Position numbers and translations under genes: made by a program
Shown: one piece after another, positions 11,222-26,200 of the stretch
How positions within the stretch are numbered: position 1 is the first letter of the stretch
Layout: each line of letters opens with the position of its first letter
The notes under the pieces: generated by a model
The model's database searches: none
Told to the model about the DNA's origin: nothing
The model's input: the letters and a program-made list of their open reading frames with translations, nothing else
NCBI GenBank assembly: GCA_033980235.1
Contig: CM067069.1
Span: 35,889,992 to 35,953,991, forward strand
Direction of reading: 5' to 3'
Source: Diadema setosum
Lineage: Eukaryota; Echinodermata; Echinoidea; Diadematoida; Diadematidae
Length of the DNA stretch: 64,000 bases

Positions 11222-14200
11222 CTATTCCCAGCAGCAAAAATTTTTCAACTCGTGCCGAAGTGATTTAAAAGAGAACATATTGTACAAACTAGATATCACC
11301 CGTTGAGAAAAATTCACTACCTCTGAACTATCGTGTCCAAAAAGGTACTATGTTTAATTAATATTTCTACCTTTCGTTCGTGGAACATAATATACTTTGA
11401 GTCCGCGTATATGCAACCAAACAAGTGTAGTAAGTCTTGCAGAGGGTATTTCCACTCATTTGGCTTCCTTGACCTTTGGACTAGCAACGTTGTTCTGAAG
11501 TAGTAGCACGATTGGCTGAGTCCACAATTGTATTTCCCCATAAGGTACCAGATGAAATGCAAACTTTAAAATGTTGCGCTGAGGTCTACCTTTGATCGCA
11601 ATTTATGTTTCAGAAAAAAGAAATAATAATAATCAAGATGGCAAATCGATAGTAAAGACCTTTTTTTTTTATGGCTAAACAACTTTTTCTTGTATAAAAA
11701 TCATACAGATTATCTGAACATTCTTTTATACTAGATCAGAGTTGAGATATTTTTTTTTCCTTCAGACAGAATTTTATTTCACTTATATTTTTTGTGCACA
11801 TTCATTGATAGACCAAAAAAAAAAAAAATAGAATGCAGTTCAGGAACTCACTTGCTAATATGGCCCAACAGGGTTTTTGCCCCTCATTTGAGCATCCGCA
11901 GGAATGGCGAGAAAGGAACCCTCTGACTTGTTCGAACTGCTATCCATCCATACGTTTTACAGGTGTCAAGGAATGGAATTCTATTGATGGTGACCTTAAA
12001 TCTAGCACTACATTTTCCAGATTTAAAGTATTATATAAACAGAGTGTATTTAGACAGATGGTATCCATGACTGACTAGATCTCCTCTCTTCCTCTACCTT
12101 TCTTTTTCTCATCTCTTTTTCTCTGTATACTAAGGATGAATGTGCGAGTGTGTGCGTGTGTGTACTATGTCTGCCAACAAATTAATGCAAAGATATGTTT
12201 TTGTGTCAATAACAGGTGACTTAAGTACACATTGTGTTATTTCAATTTGGACCAATCTTCTGTGTGTATTGGTCCATATCACAAAAAATGTTGGTTGATT
12301 GTATGTACAGTATTTTATCCTTTTTGGTTTGAGCTCTCCAGCCACAAGCATAAATTTGCTTCTTAGGAGTCCTGGCATGTATTTGTTTCTTGTTGCATAT
12401 TGTACATTGTTTTATATTCTGCCAAATAAATGAAATGAAATGAAATGCTAAAATTACCTTTAAGGAAACAAATTAAAAAGAATAAATGTAATCGCAGTAC
12501 TTAAAGATTGAGCTCGAAATCCGGAGGCAGCTACATTACTTAATGTCATTGTATCCAGTGGTGTTTTCGCTTTTACAAGAAATGAAGTGGCCATTTCATT
12601 TACTCTTTTGACCATACAACAGACATCTATATACTCATACGCCCTATCATATGTACATATGTATATATGCGATTATGTGACCGTTCATCACGAAACCAAC
12701 AAAAAAAGTCACCACATATGGTTTTTTAGTTAAGTGCAGATTCTGAAAAAAAAAAGACTGTAAGCTTCAAAATGAGGCATAACTTAATACAAATGGACTC
12801 TCCTAACCTATCTAAACATTTGAAAGAAAGCACACACTCTGGAAAAGTATGAACTTAGAAAAGAGGATCTGAAGTACAGGGTCTATTCAAGCGCTTAATC
12901 TTTAACAAGCCGCACATGCTGTGCGACGGATGGGACAAAAAGCAGGATTAAACCACAGGAGCAATAACAATAAAGCGGTTATCAGATTATGTTGAAATTA
13001 AACACGCTCTGTCGACACATTCTGTCCATGATTAATACTAATTTTCAAAGCAGTAGCGTTTTCTTCCAAAAAGTTATAAGAGTTGAAAGTGAAGAGTGTG
13101 CAAAGAATTTTCAAGAAATGAAAAGGTGCCTCTATATAAAGGACAATTCCCAAAATGTCATTCTTTTAAAAAGACACATTCTTTATACTTCTTACTGACA
13201 TATATTAAGTATATTGATAATTTTCAAAATTTCACATCAGTTGCATTCACAAGTACAAAATGGCGGCGTATATCGATCATGATCCATATCTCGATGTTTT
13301 GTTTTGTTTTGTTTTGTTTTTTTTTTTGTGAAAGCGTTCACACGGACACACGCTTCTCTTTGCCCTTTGTTCTTGCGTATCACAGTGGCGTGGTGCGGCG
13401 CACGGTGTTGTGATGTGCGCTTTGAATCATGGATGTAAAATCTCGAAATTATTTGATCCAGCGTTCACGCGGCTACCGCTGGACGATAATTCAGAGACAA
13501 GCGCAATATTTCTCGGGATTTGTGTTGCGATGCTGATAGGTGAGATTTTTGTGTCCACACGGGTAAAAATGTCGAGATTTCGAGCGCGCGACGCAAATAT
13601 CGAGATTTGTATCCCGCTTTTTGTGTGAATCCCACTATAATGTACTACATAAATTGACAACTCTATGTATAGATTTGTGGAATTTATTGTTATCCTTAAG
13701 CATAAATAACAATACTCTGAAATCCAAAAACAAATCACACTGAACAAGGATGATGACATATAGGAGGCTCACATATTTCAAAAATGTAGCAATTTAATTC
13801 CATTACAACATCGCTAGCTTAAAGAGGGATTTGAAGTATAAACGTAATTTCAAACTGTTTCAGTTCTTTCGAAAGATAAACACTCCGGTATAAAACATTC
13901 GTCTTCCACTTATACGTAATTATGATGAAATAACATGACAAACATAGCGGTTTGAGACCGCTTTCTAAAATTGCTATGTTTGTCGGTTTCAGATCTAATT
14001 AATGGTAATGATATGCAGAAGTCATAACAAGGGAACAGCTGCACAGCTTGCATGCATCGACAGAGCTAATGTCTAGAACTATCTATCCATGCGAAACCGC
14101 ACATGAAAGATGTTACTGGGAGCAAGGAGGTTGAAGAGATGGAGTAACAACAGAGTTATTCCCTTTGATCTATGTTCGAAGCCGCCGCACAAAAATATTT

Positions 14201-17200
14201 GAAGCATGTGCCCAACAGGATCTGCCGCGCCAATACGAAGACAATTGACTCGTGTCTCATTGCATAATCACCAGCCACTGTCAAAGGAAGATATATGTCT
14301 TTGTGAGGTAATTACTTTTCGCTATCCCTTCTTAGAAAAGGTAGGTAGTACAGACAAGAGGATGCGCGAACAGAAATTGAGGAAAAAATGCTGAAATGAA
14401 GATGAAAATTACTCGACTGGGCATACGCGGGCACTAATCTGATATATCTATCAATAAAGAATTATACTTGAAGATTATTACATATTAGTTTCATTTGGGC
14501 AAATTAAGTGGAAGTGATAAAACCAGCTTTCCAGGATGGTGCAGTTTTAAACATTTTCACATAATACAGCTCTGATTTACACTTTTGCGCAAATTTCTGA
14601 ACGGAATTGACTTTTGTTTTACATGCTTTATCATTAAGTGAAATTTGATGTCATTAAATAAATAGATAAGCAAAATATGGCCAACATTATGATAAGTTCA
14701 AAATGAATCTTCAGATTGCTCAGCAAGACGGCGGCTTGGAACATCGATCGTCAAAGGCACAAGTGCACCTGTGGAATTCTTTTGTACATCAATAGAAATC
14801 TGACAACTGTTTGAATAATTACAGCCAGTTGGAACTCCATGTATAAAACCTCCTTGCTGGGAGGATACGTTTTTGCAAATGAATACAATTTTAGTGTGAT
14901 ATGTTCCAATTTCTACAGTAGGTTTAGAGAGTTATACAAGCTAGTTTTGGAAAGGCACCACGTCGCCAGTTCAATAAATGTTATTGGCGGATAAACTAGG
15001 AACAAGGAGAAAAATTCAGACGTTTCCTAATCTGAGCTGGTATGCTCGAAACACTTAAAAAATGAAAACATTTATGATAGTAAGACCACCTTTACACCTA
15101 ACTCTCCTCCGCAGGCACACAGACGAGTATTGTAGGTATTCAACCCCAGTTTGAAATTGAAAACTCTGGAGACGATACGATAATGCGTGCGCCAGCAATG
15201 AACCTTGCAAGACCGCCATATGTGGTTGAATGATTTCATGATTATCACCTACTGTTTTCTCTGCATGCAGTAGTGCCAAACACTAATAATCATGCGGACA
15301 TGCTCACCTCAATTATAACGATAAGAGGGATGAGAAGGTAATACTGAGATTACTGAGGATTTATCGTCTTTATGATACAAAAAAACAAACAAACACTAAA
15401 CTGGTCATTCAGCTAATATTGATGATCTCATAGACATTGCTTAAGAAACCATTTAGGTATTTTTATTTGTATGTCTGATCTTTGTCCTTGAATATTTCTT
15501 TAAGAACATATTTGCAGAAAATAATTACAAGTAACGTGCGGTTACAAAACACAACAACAACAAGTATAGTTAATGGTTCAGTACTCACGAGTGTTATGAT
15601 CAATCAGAATGTTTATGAAATCACTTGCATTTTTACGATAGTAGTCATTATAGCTGCAGAAATTTCTATTACCTTATCAGAATATGCGACAATGTTTATA
15701 TCAGCAGGTCACACAAATTGCACTATTGGAATATTCTGAATATCTGGAATGTCTTGAATATCACAAAACCCTCAAGCATATCAAGTATGCAAGAGTTACA
15801 TTATTCAGATTCGGATTCAGCATATTCAAAATAGGGTAAATAGTCCATGGGCCAGGCCAGATATTGGTACCACCTGAGGTGGCAAAACATTTTTAGTGTC
15901 ATTTTGTTTGTCGGGCATAGATATGCTTATCAAGCTATGATCAGATGATAGGATTTCCAAATGAATAGCTTAGTCAAAGTAAATGTACTTTTAAACAATT
16001 TGGTCTCGTTTTTATATCCCTATACTTCTGAATCGAGACTAATCGCTACACAAAGAAGAGCCCTGTCTTCTGTATGTCCACAGGTGTCCTGTTGTAGACG
16101 CGGTGCGCTTAGTCTTTGTTCAAGGCAGCGAAGGGAATATCAAAGGTTACGATGTCCACAGGTGTTCTGTTGTAAACGCAATACGCTTAGTCTTCATTCA
16201 AGACAGCGAAGGGAATATCCTAAGGTTATGATGTCCACAGGTGTTCTGTTGTAAACGTGGTGCGCTTAGTCTTTATTCAAGCAGACGACGAGGTGTAAGA
16301 AAAGGAGAGACAACTCTTCGTTAATTCATTCAAATACATGTTTGGTTTCAAAGCGTTACAATGGGATGTCTAGCATTCCACTATACGCTTTGAAGTCATG
16401 CTCTGCGCCGCTCTAGTTGCAAGGCGAAGTTCGGAGACGAAGAACGCATTTCACCTTTCGTTGAATTACAAGCTTTATTTCCCCGTAAAATTTTAAATGA
16501 GATACTCGAATTGATTAAGAGTAGTTTAGGAAAGAATTCAATATTATAAACATGTATTTCTAATTTCTTCGTACTGCGCAAATCGAAGTGAAATGAAATT
16601 AGGCCCTCTTAAAAACCTAATATTTTTCTATAATGCGCACATTTCCGCATACTCAGTATTAGCTTTTTAACCTTTAATCTGGGATATTTTGATCTTTCAA
16701 ATAAAATACTCCGCTAAAGCGTGCTCCAGCGTGCTTTTAAAATATTTGCTGTTAAAATTGTCAGTTTTACACTGCATTTTGATTCGCTGCTCCAATTTAA
16801 GGTACACAAATTCATTGTTGCCGTCATATTGAAAGAGAGAGAGCGAAATGCAGTAGGGGTAGGGCAATTATTTCTAGATGTGAGAGCGCTGGTCCCGATT
16901 ATTGATGCTCTCTTTTGTCAAAGCACCTGATTTCCACCTGTAGTTAAGCGCATAACTTCTCGGCGGTGCCGCGCATCCTTCAAAGGAGAGCAGGAGTTGT
17001 CTCTTCTTACACCTCCCTGATTCAAGACAGCGAAGGGAATATCCAAAGGTTATGGTACAGTGTATATCCCTTTATCTAAAAACAACAAAAAAGCAATTCA
17101 TCGTGCATTTTGCCGTATTTTGATATTTTTCATTTATTCATTTTCCGGTGAAAACGCGAATGCCACGCCAATGTCGTTTTATTTCCATCCAACAACGAGA

Positions 17201-20200
17201 GATAATAGAAATACAATGTACCGGTACACTACAATGAATTATAATAAATTTAGATAATATTGTAAATGAACATACTGACTTTAAAAAAAAAAAAAATCTG
17301 CTTAAAAAAAAAAGGCTTGTGAAGCTGCGCCTAGTCTTCACAATATTCATCTTTATGTTTGAAGAAGGGGAGGGGATCTTTGTCCCTCGCTCAAACGTGA
17401 AGATGAAGCAAAAGTTGCTGCTATATAGTGCCGGGGGATACAATCGCAATGGACATTTCTAGTTTGCATACAGCATGATTGCTTATACTTAAAGTTACAG
17501 TGATGTATTCATATAAGTGTTGCTTTTATCATGTAAAAGTCACATTAAAGTCACATTGAATGAGAGAGAGAGAAGAGAAAGAAAACAAAAACAATCGTCT
17601 ACGAAGCATAACATTCTGTGTGCCCTTTCAGGGCATGACGTCATAGAGAACCATGATTTACCCAATATGAAACGAACAATGAACAACAGAGAAGGAATGA
17701 AGGAAGATGCATCCGCAAAGACTCAGAAATAAACATGATAAATACAACAATGAATAAAGAATGAGTTGTTAAGGGTTTCCACATAACGTATCACTTGTAC
17801 TGTGAGATCATCATTAAATGATGATTTCTTTACTGCTTTTATAAATGAATAAATAGACTTGGTGTTACGTAACTCAAGTGGAAGTTTATACGCAATATCT
17901 GTGCCAGCATGTCGTACGGATTTGTGTGCTAAGATTTATATTTATATGTAAATGCCACTATTAGGGTCAGATTATGTCACTTAAAGTATGTTGATATTTT
18001 ATGTTGATCTTGAAAAACCCCAAAATGAGGGGCTCCCTAGGCATGCTAGGGAGGTGAGACGAACATTTTCCCTTTTTATACTCTACATCCGTTGCTCAGG
18101 TTTTTATCCGATGATCTCCAAATTTCAAACAAAATATGATTTATTTGTGTTGACCCATTCTGGTTATCACTGCAACTAAAATAAAAAAAAAATTAAGTTG
18201 TGAATAATTTTTAGTGCTTTCCCAAAGATGTATGATTGGGAAAAGTCTCTGGCATGGCTCGATATAATTTCTTCTTATGAAATATGATTAGCTCTTTATG
18301 TGTCACGTTCACACGCCCGACTCAGTCGACGGCGTGCCAATTTCGCATATTCTGCTAAAACGCACAAACCCTCCCAAACCGATTGATAAATCGCTAAATG
18401 CCAAATTACAGTGAAAGCGTTTCTCGGGATTCCGTTCCTCTCATATTTAGCTTGCATTTTATGTGGTGTTTCTGCCACAGTTCTGTGTGCAAAAGTCAGG
18501 CCTTTACAGTAATGTAGCCACTGGTCATTTGAAAGAAAATAAATCATAGATTTGACATGCAAACATCAAAGCAAAGCTTGGCATTTTCTCTACAACTTTG
18601 CGCACTACATGTCCAGCTCAACAGAAATTTGTAAAAGTTACACAGATTTGAAAAACATTTTTTTTTTTTCTCAAAGTATGACTACGTTGGTGTCCCAGAT
18701 TAATGGGGCACACAGGGGTTTTCCACCATGGCACATAAAGAGTTGGATAAGTTTTGTTTTTCTGTGCATTTTTTTTTTTACATTCTCCGAGGTAATATTT
18801 GTCCTAAATAATACTATTTTATAACAGCGTCTCCATAATAATTGTGATAGCGCCTGCTAATCTGCTTGAAAGCAATACATATGTACAGTCAGAACCACAA
18901 CAAAGGTTATTTTAAGGAAATATTCATTAATTATCAAAACAGTTATAGCGCCCTCTTTAATTTTGTCTTTATTTCTTATGTGGTAAACACCCCTTTCTTG
19001 CAAGATTTGGCCCTTTAAACGCACTAAATTTGTCAAAATAAGGTTCAAATCTTATGCCCTTCTGTCTCTATAGTTTTGAAATAACAGCACAATTTTATTG
19101 TTTTACCTCGCATACCCAATTTATGATTTAGAACAAAGTAGTTGAATATTATTTTGAAATTAATTTTTTTCTTTGTTTCTAGCGTATTTTGACTGAGTGC
19201 ACCCCCCATCCGGCGTTTTGGTGAAGTTTTGATGGTGTGATTTTTTTTTAGAGCATCATATACTGAATTTATCATGTGCCAAATTTGAGAGGAATTGGTT
19301 AAAAAATCTTGAAATTATCAAAGGTCACACTCTGCCTGTCTTTGGTCACAGAGCTTCAAAATCTATTTGGTATTGGTCGGGTTAATGGCTGAAATCTATG
19401 ACTATAAGCTACTACTCTGGAAATGCTATCATAGCAAAATATAATCCTTAGATATATGCCATTTCAAAATGCACAACTAGAACTTGCCTCCTCAGGTGGT
19501 ACCAATAACCCATTTTCGGGTCTTGGCCCATGGACTAAAAAGTAGACATTCGGCGGACTCTAGTAGGCCAACAAGCTTCAGCCTCAGGTGCGAAGACAAA
19601 ACGGTGGTAATCACGAAATTACAAGCACAAAGCAACAAACAAACAAACGAACAAGCCTTATTCTTGAACCACTAAGAGGCTGAAACCATGCTTACGTCTT
19701 CGGTCTATGAACGTCATCGCGTTAAAGTTTGTATACTTTTTGTCCATAAAATTTGTTCCAGCCTTATTCTTACAGACGACCTGTGGGAATTCGCAGACCA
19801 AACGTCGGAGAGATTGTTCTTGTATGAGAAACTATTTCAGCATAATTGGCAGCAGAACAACACCAACACTAGACGTCTCCGGTAAGTTCACAGCTTGAAA
19901 CTTCGCCATGACATGTCGAATCCTCATGTTATAGCTAGTAATTGATTTAACCTGGACTAACATTAATGCCTACAATTCATTTGTCAATAATACTCTCCAT
20001 GAAAATGATGGAGACTTACAAAACAGGCAGAAGATAGTAATTAGACATTATTTTTCACATAACATTATAAAATGCTTAAAAATGTATGTTTTCAAAACAT
20101 TGAATACTCGAAAAAAACAGGCATCGTACCTGCATCAGTGAGTCCCAGTTTGAAGTAGCACTCCGGGTCATCGCCGAAAAAATGATGTAGGCTGCATTAA

Positions 20201-23200
20201 GGTATACACCTTATTTGTTAATAACACTGTCCACGAAAATGATGGCGAATAAAAAAAAAGACAGATTAAAGTGATTATGACAATATCCATTGCATGACAT
20301 TGCAAATCCGGGTTTTTTTTTTAATGTAGAATTTCACTCTATACTTTCAAAACAATTAATATTCTGAAGAACAAAAAAAAAAAACAAAAAAAAAACGAGC
20401 AAACATTATTGTATCATTGAAGACCACTTCGGATCATCGGACTGTTTGAAATTAATTTTGATCGTGAAAACGTATACTTTTACTGAAGAAATTTTTCATA
20501 CCAAATTTAGATAAATTCATGTACGACGAATCAAGGTCTCATGAGCAATTAACTAAAATCATGGACATCATGCATACCTTTATTCAATCTTATTCAATAA
20601 TAATGATAATAGTAATAATAATAGTAATAATAATAATAATATGACGATAGGGAAACAATTATTCACTTGTCTCGCGAAGAAGATCGTAGAAACGATTTCT
20701 ACGATCTTCTTCGCGAGACAAGTGAATAATTGTTTCCCTATCGTCATAGTATTCACCGCGATGGTCAACATCTTCACAAGAATAATAATAATACATACAT
20801 ACATACATACAATTTCTTTAGCGCCATTCTCCACTCTGATTAAAAAATGCTCAAGGCGCTTTGAAGTTTGAAATTTTTTTATTAGCAACAACATTTTAAA
20901 CAGAATATAAGAATCATAACACAATTGTATCTACATACATGTGGAAAAAATACTTATCTGTTACTCCTTTACAATAACATGATTAAATGATGACATTTGA
21001 GAGTTAAATATGATACATGTAACATAATTTACAAAGTTGCTGTTGTTAACAAGGAAACCAAAAGTTAGCAGAAGTGCTAGTCGAGATTGGTCACCTTGAT
21101 CTTCATACTAAAAGCTAAATACAAAGAAAAATCATTACATGATTAGTTGAAATGACTGTGAATATTTACACATTATTCATTTTCTAACATAGAAAACTAA
21201 TAATACTTGATACAAAGAAATATCTATTAGAATAGGAAATCTGCAAGGCATTTACGAAATGTAGATCTCTTGCTTTGTTCACGCATTTCTCTTGGCAATG
21301 TGTTCCAAAGTTTTGGTCCTAAGTAAGAAATCGAAAATTGTTCCTGTGTGGTTCTAAATTTTGGTAAATACAACATTCTTTTTTCATTTGTTCTCGTTCT
21401 GTAAGTATGATGCACAATTTGACAATAATCATACAGAGGGTGCGGAATATTGTTCCTTTGCAGAGATCGTACATAAGGCCAAAAAAAAAAAATTGTTTGT
21501 TTGCCCTTAATTGCCAAAACCCAAGAGGGTCGGTAGGTCGGTTTTTTTTTTTTTTTTTTGTTTGTTTTTTTTTTTTAATATCAGGGTACCCGTTTTTCCA
21601 TGTCAATGCACTCAAAACTCCAAGAGATTCATTCAAATTTACGTCTTGCTAGGGCTCGGTACGCGAGGCAGAAACACTCACTGACAAACACTTATAACGT
21701 TCATTTTTGTTAAATTTTGCAAACAGCTCCAAAAAAGTACCTTCTAGTGAGATGCTGGCAACTGAACTCCAAACAGTTTTGGTGCCATGACAGCTGGTAA
21801 CGGATGCTGCAAAAGTAGCCATCTTGTGAAGGGCTGCACACTAACCCATTTTTTCTGCCGGTCCGACCTGTCTCTGTCGGACCGGTAAATGCCCCGTTTT
21901 ACCATTTTTTACAGGTCCGAACAGAAAATTTACCGGTCAACAACGACAACATAAAAAAACATTAAATGACTTGCAAACTTATTTTCTTGTTTTTTTATGG
22001 ATGTACCCCTCCCCCCCCCATGTACATTTTACAGATTAATATTTTTTTTAAAAACTTGCATTATTTATTGCACAAGAAATTTAAAAATAAAGACAGGAAA
22101 AAAATTAAAATGTTTATTTGTGAATTAGTGTAAAATGTTAATGAACAAAATCAGATTGTATCAAATGCGTTTGCGACTTTTTCTAAACATCGGCGCACGA
22201 ACTTGCTGCGTAACCTGCTCTTGGTGGTCAGTTGGATTGCGATGATTTAATAGTTATGATATTTTCTGATGCACGCGATACAAGGGGTTCTTTATTTTTC
22301 TCCCGATAATCTCTTCGCATTTGTGCATGCGTTCTTGAAAGGTACACGACATGCAGGGCCGAATTCGCAATCCTTTTTGCGCCCATTTCCACCTCAAATA
22401 TTAGCGGGATTGTGACGATTTCATAAATTACTTCGGCTGTAATATTTTACGAAGCACGCGCCAAAAGGGGTTGAAAATGCGTCCTGTATTTTTTCCCGAT
22501 AAACTCTTCGAATTTCGTAAGTGCGTTCTTAAAAGATGTACCACACGGCCGAATTCATGATACTTTTTTGCGCCTATTTCTACCTCAAAATGTCAGCGGG
22601 ATTGTGACGATTTCATAAATCACTTCGGATGTAATCTATTGTGATGCACGCACCAGCTAGAATGGTTGAAAATGCGTTCTTTATTTTTCTCCCCATAACT
22701 TCTCTTCGCATTCCGTAAATGCGTTCTTAAAAGATATACGACACGGCCAAAAATCATGATTCTTTTTGCGCCTATTGTTTCCTCAAACTTCAACGGGATT
22801 GCGATGATTTTATGAATTATTATTCAGCTGTAATCTTTATGATGCACGGGCCAAAAGGGGTTAAAAATGTGTCCTGTATTTTTCTTACTATAATCTCTTC
22901 GCATTTCGTACATGCGTATACGTCACGGCCGAATTTACGATCCTTTTAGCGCCTATTTCTACATCAAATATCAGCGGGATTGCGATATTTCGTTAATTAT
23001 TTCGGCTGTAATCTTTTGTGATACATGCACCAGAAGGGTTGAAAATGCGTTCTTTATTTTTCTCCCGATAATCTCTTCGCATTTGTGCATGCGTTTTCAA
23101 AACTATACACTGCATGCTGGGCCGAATTCGAGATTCTTTTTGCGCCTAGTATTGTTTACTCAAATTTCAACGGGATTGCGAAATTGTCATGAATTACTAC

Positions 23201-26200
23201 TCGGCTGTAATCTATATGATGCAAGCGCCAAAAGGGGATGAAAATGTGTCCTTTATTTTTCTCCCGCTAATCTCTTCCCATTTCGTACATGCGTTCTTAA
23301 AAGGTATACGACACGGCCGAATTCACGTTCCTTTTTGCGCCTATTTCTACCTCAAATATCAGCGGGTTTGTGGCGATTTCATTAATTACTTCGGATGTAA
23401 TCTTTTGTAATGCACGCACCAGAAACGTAAAAATGTGGTTTTTATTTTTCTCCCGATAATCTCGCCGCATTTGTGCATGCGTTTTGATAACCAACACGGC
23501 ATGCAGGACTGAATTCAAGATCCTTTTTTGCGCCTATTGTTTCCTCAAATTTCAACGGGATTGCGTTGATTTCATGAATTTTTATTCGGCTGTAATCTTT
23601 TATGATGCACGTACCAAATGTGTCCTTTATTTTTTTTCCTCCTCTATAATCTCTTCGCATTTCGTACATGAGCTTTTGAAAGGTGTACGACGCGGCCGGC
23701 CGAATTCATGATCCTTTTAGTTTGGGACGATTTCTACCTCAAATCTGTAAGCGGGACTGCGATGATTTCATGATTCTTTTTTCTCCCTAGAATTATCTCT
23801 TCACATTTTGTGCATGCGTTCCTAAAAAGTACTCGCCGGATGGGCCGATTTCGTGATCATTTTTGCGCCTATCTTCATTGTGAGATCATTCTGAACGAAT
23901 AAAAAATATTCATTTGTGAAATGACTCTGTAAAATGAAACTGAACGCAATCAGATCCATTTACTGTATCGCTGAATATCGAATATGTTTTTACTTTTCTA
24001 AAAATCGACACAAGTAAATTAGTTCTAACATGTCAACTACCACGCTGCTGCGAAGCCGGGATCGGATCGTGAGTAAAATGACCCAGAAATGCGTGCGCTT
24101 CTAATTCTATCAATGCTTCTTGTCTGGCATGACCGCCAATCGCAAGCAAACGAAAAGCAGTTACACTGTACATGCTTTGCATGTATTGCATGGCATGGCA
24201 GTGCGTGAGCAGCGCCAATGCGCAAGCTAGCGCGACTATACTGGTCGGCAGTGTGCAGCCCTGCACTAAGTGCACAATATACGTATGCATTGATTGGATT
24301 TCGTGCGCGTGCACGCATGTGAGCCAAAAAGGTTGCTACATTATGTAGCATGCAATGCATGCTGTAAAACGTAGCCTGTGGACCTGCGCGGCCCGAACAC
24401 AATTACGACGGGTCGATGAGATGAAAAAAAAAAAAAAAAAAAAAAAAAAAAACATATTTAGACTTTTTTTTATTCTTTCTTTAGCTTAAAATGGATAATT
24501 TTGGGTTTAAAACCATTCACAAATTTGTAGAAGATGAAATTTGTGGAAAAAAATAAACTTGAAAGAGCAAAAAAAAAAAAAAAAAAAAAAAACGCGACCC
24601 GAAATTTCCGTGATTTTCGGTCGGTCGCGAAGGGCAAACAAACCATTTTTTTTTTTTGGCCTAAATGTAAGAACTGAGAACTTATGTAACCGAACAACAT
24701 CTAGAAGTTTGAATCGTTGGAACAATGGTTCTGAATGTGTTCGTAACGACGAAAATGTTATAGCTCTCAGAGCGATTTTTTTTTTGAGAAATATGTATAC
24801 AATTTAAGTGAGAGTTACAAGTACTGCCCCATACCTCAATACCATATAATATATGAGGCTGTATAAAAGATTTATACAAAAGCACAAGAATGCGCTGCGG
24901 AACATACTGTCTCAATTTATACAATATACCTACTTTCCTTCGAACACATTTATTTACCAATTGAATGTGAGGTTTCCAAGCAAGATGACAATCAATCTGA
25001 GTTCCGATGAAGGTGGCAACACTCAACTCATCAATGTCTGTGTCAGATAGTTTTATTGCACCCCTCATAGCAAATGACTGGCGTTTCCCTCTTTATATTA
25101 CTATATAATTTGTTTTCTTTAAATTGATTATAATTTTATTGGCATTACACCAAGTTTGAACTTTATGCAGGTTTTCATTTACTTCATTCACATCAATTTC
25201 TTTTTGGCGAGCAGCATAAGTATGAAAAATATTTGAATCGTCAGCAAACAATCTGAATTTAAAGAAAGAAGAAGAGTGTGGCAAATCACTTGTAGATATC
25301 AAAAAGAGTGTAGGCCCCATAACTGACCCTTGCGGGACACCACAAGTTATAGTCTTCGGTGTCGAGACCATTCCTTTATAAGATAGCAGCTGAGATCTGT
25401 TGGACAGATAATCAGCAAACCATTGAAGTAGAATTCCACGAATACCATAATGAGCCAGTTTACATAAAAGAATTTCATGATTGATCGTATCAAAAGCCTT
25501 TTTAAAATCTATAAAAATACCAAGTGTTATTTGTCCTTCATCAAGTGATGTCATTAGTGTATTTACAAGATCAATTAAAGACAATTTCGTACTGTATCTT
25601 TTACGAAAGCCATACTGGTGTTTATAAAAAAAAATATCATTTGACTAAAAAAAAATCAACCAGTCTATCATTTACAATTTCTCTAAAACCTTTCCAATTA
25701 TTGGCAGAACCGAGATATGTCGGTAGTTTCCGGGGTCCGATTTCGGTCCTTTTTTATATATTGGTGTTACTTTGGCCATTTTAAGGCTTGAGGATAAATT
25801 CCAGTTTCCAAGGATTAATTAAAAACCTAAAGCAATGGCTTACAAACAAAACTTGCTGCATCCTTTAATAGTCTAACTGACAAATTATCATATCCATGTG
25901 ATTTCTTAGAGTATAATGCGAATAAATTATCTAACACTTCTTTCTCTGTAACTGGCCTCCATAATAACGATTTATTATTCTTTTCCCTCAAGAATTATTT
26001 TAGATTACTTTGTGTTTCAGGAATCTTACTGGCCAACTTTGGTCCTACAGTAACAAAATAGTCATTAAGCTCTTCTGCTATTTCTTTTGCAGAAAAGACT
26101 GATTTTTCTTCATCAGTTTTATTTACCACCAGCTCTTCAAAATTTCTATAAACTTGCAGTATGTTCTTTACCAGGATTTAACAACTCATTGACTATTTTC

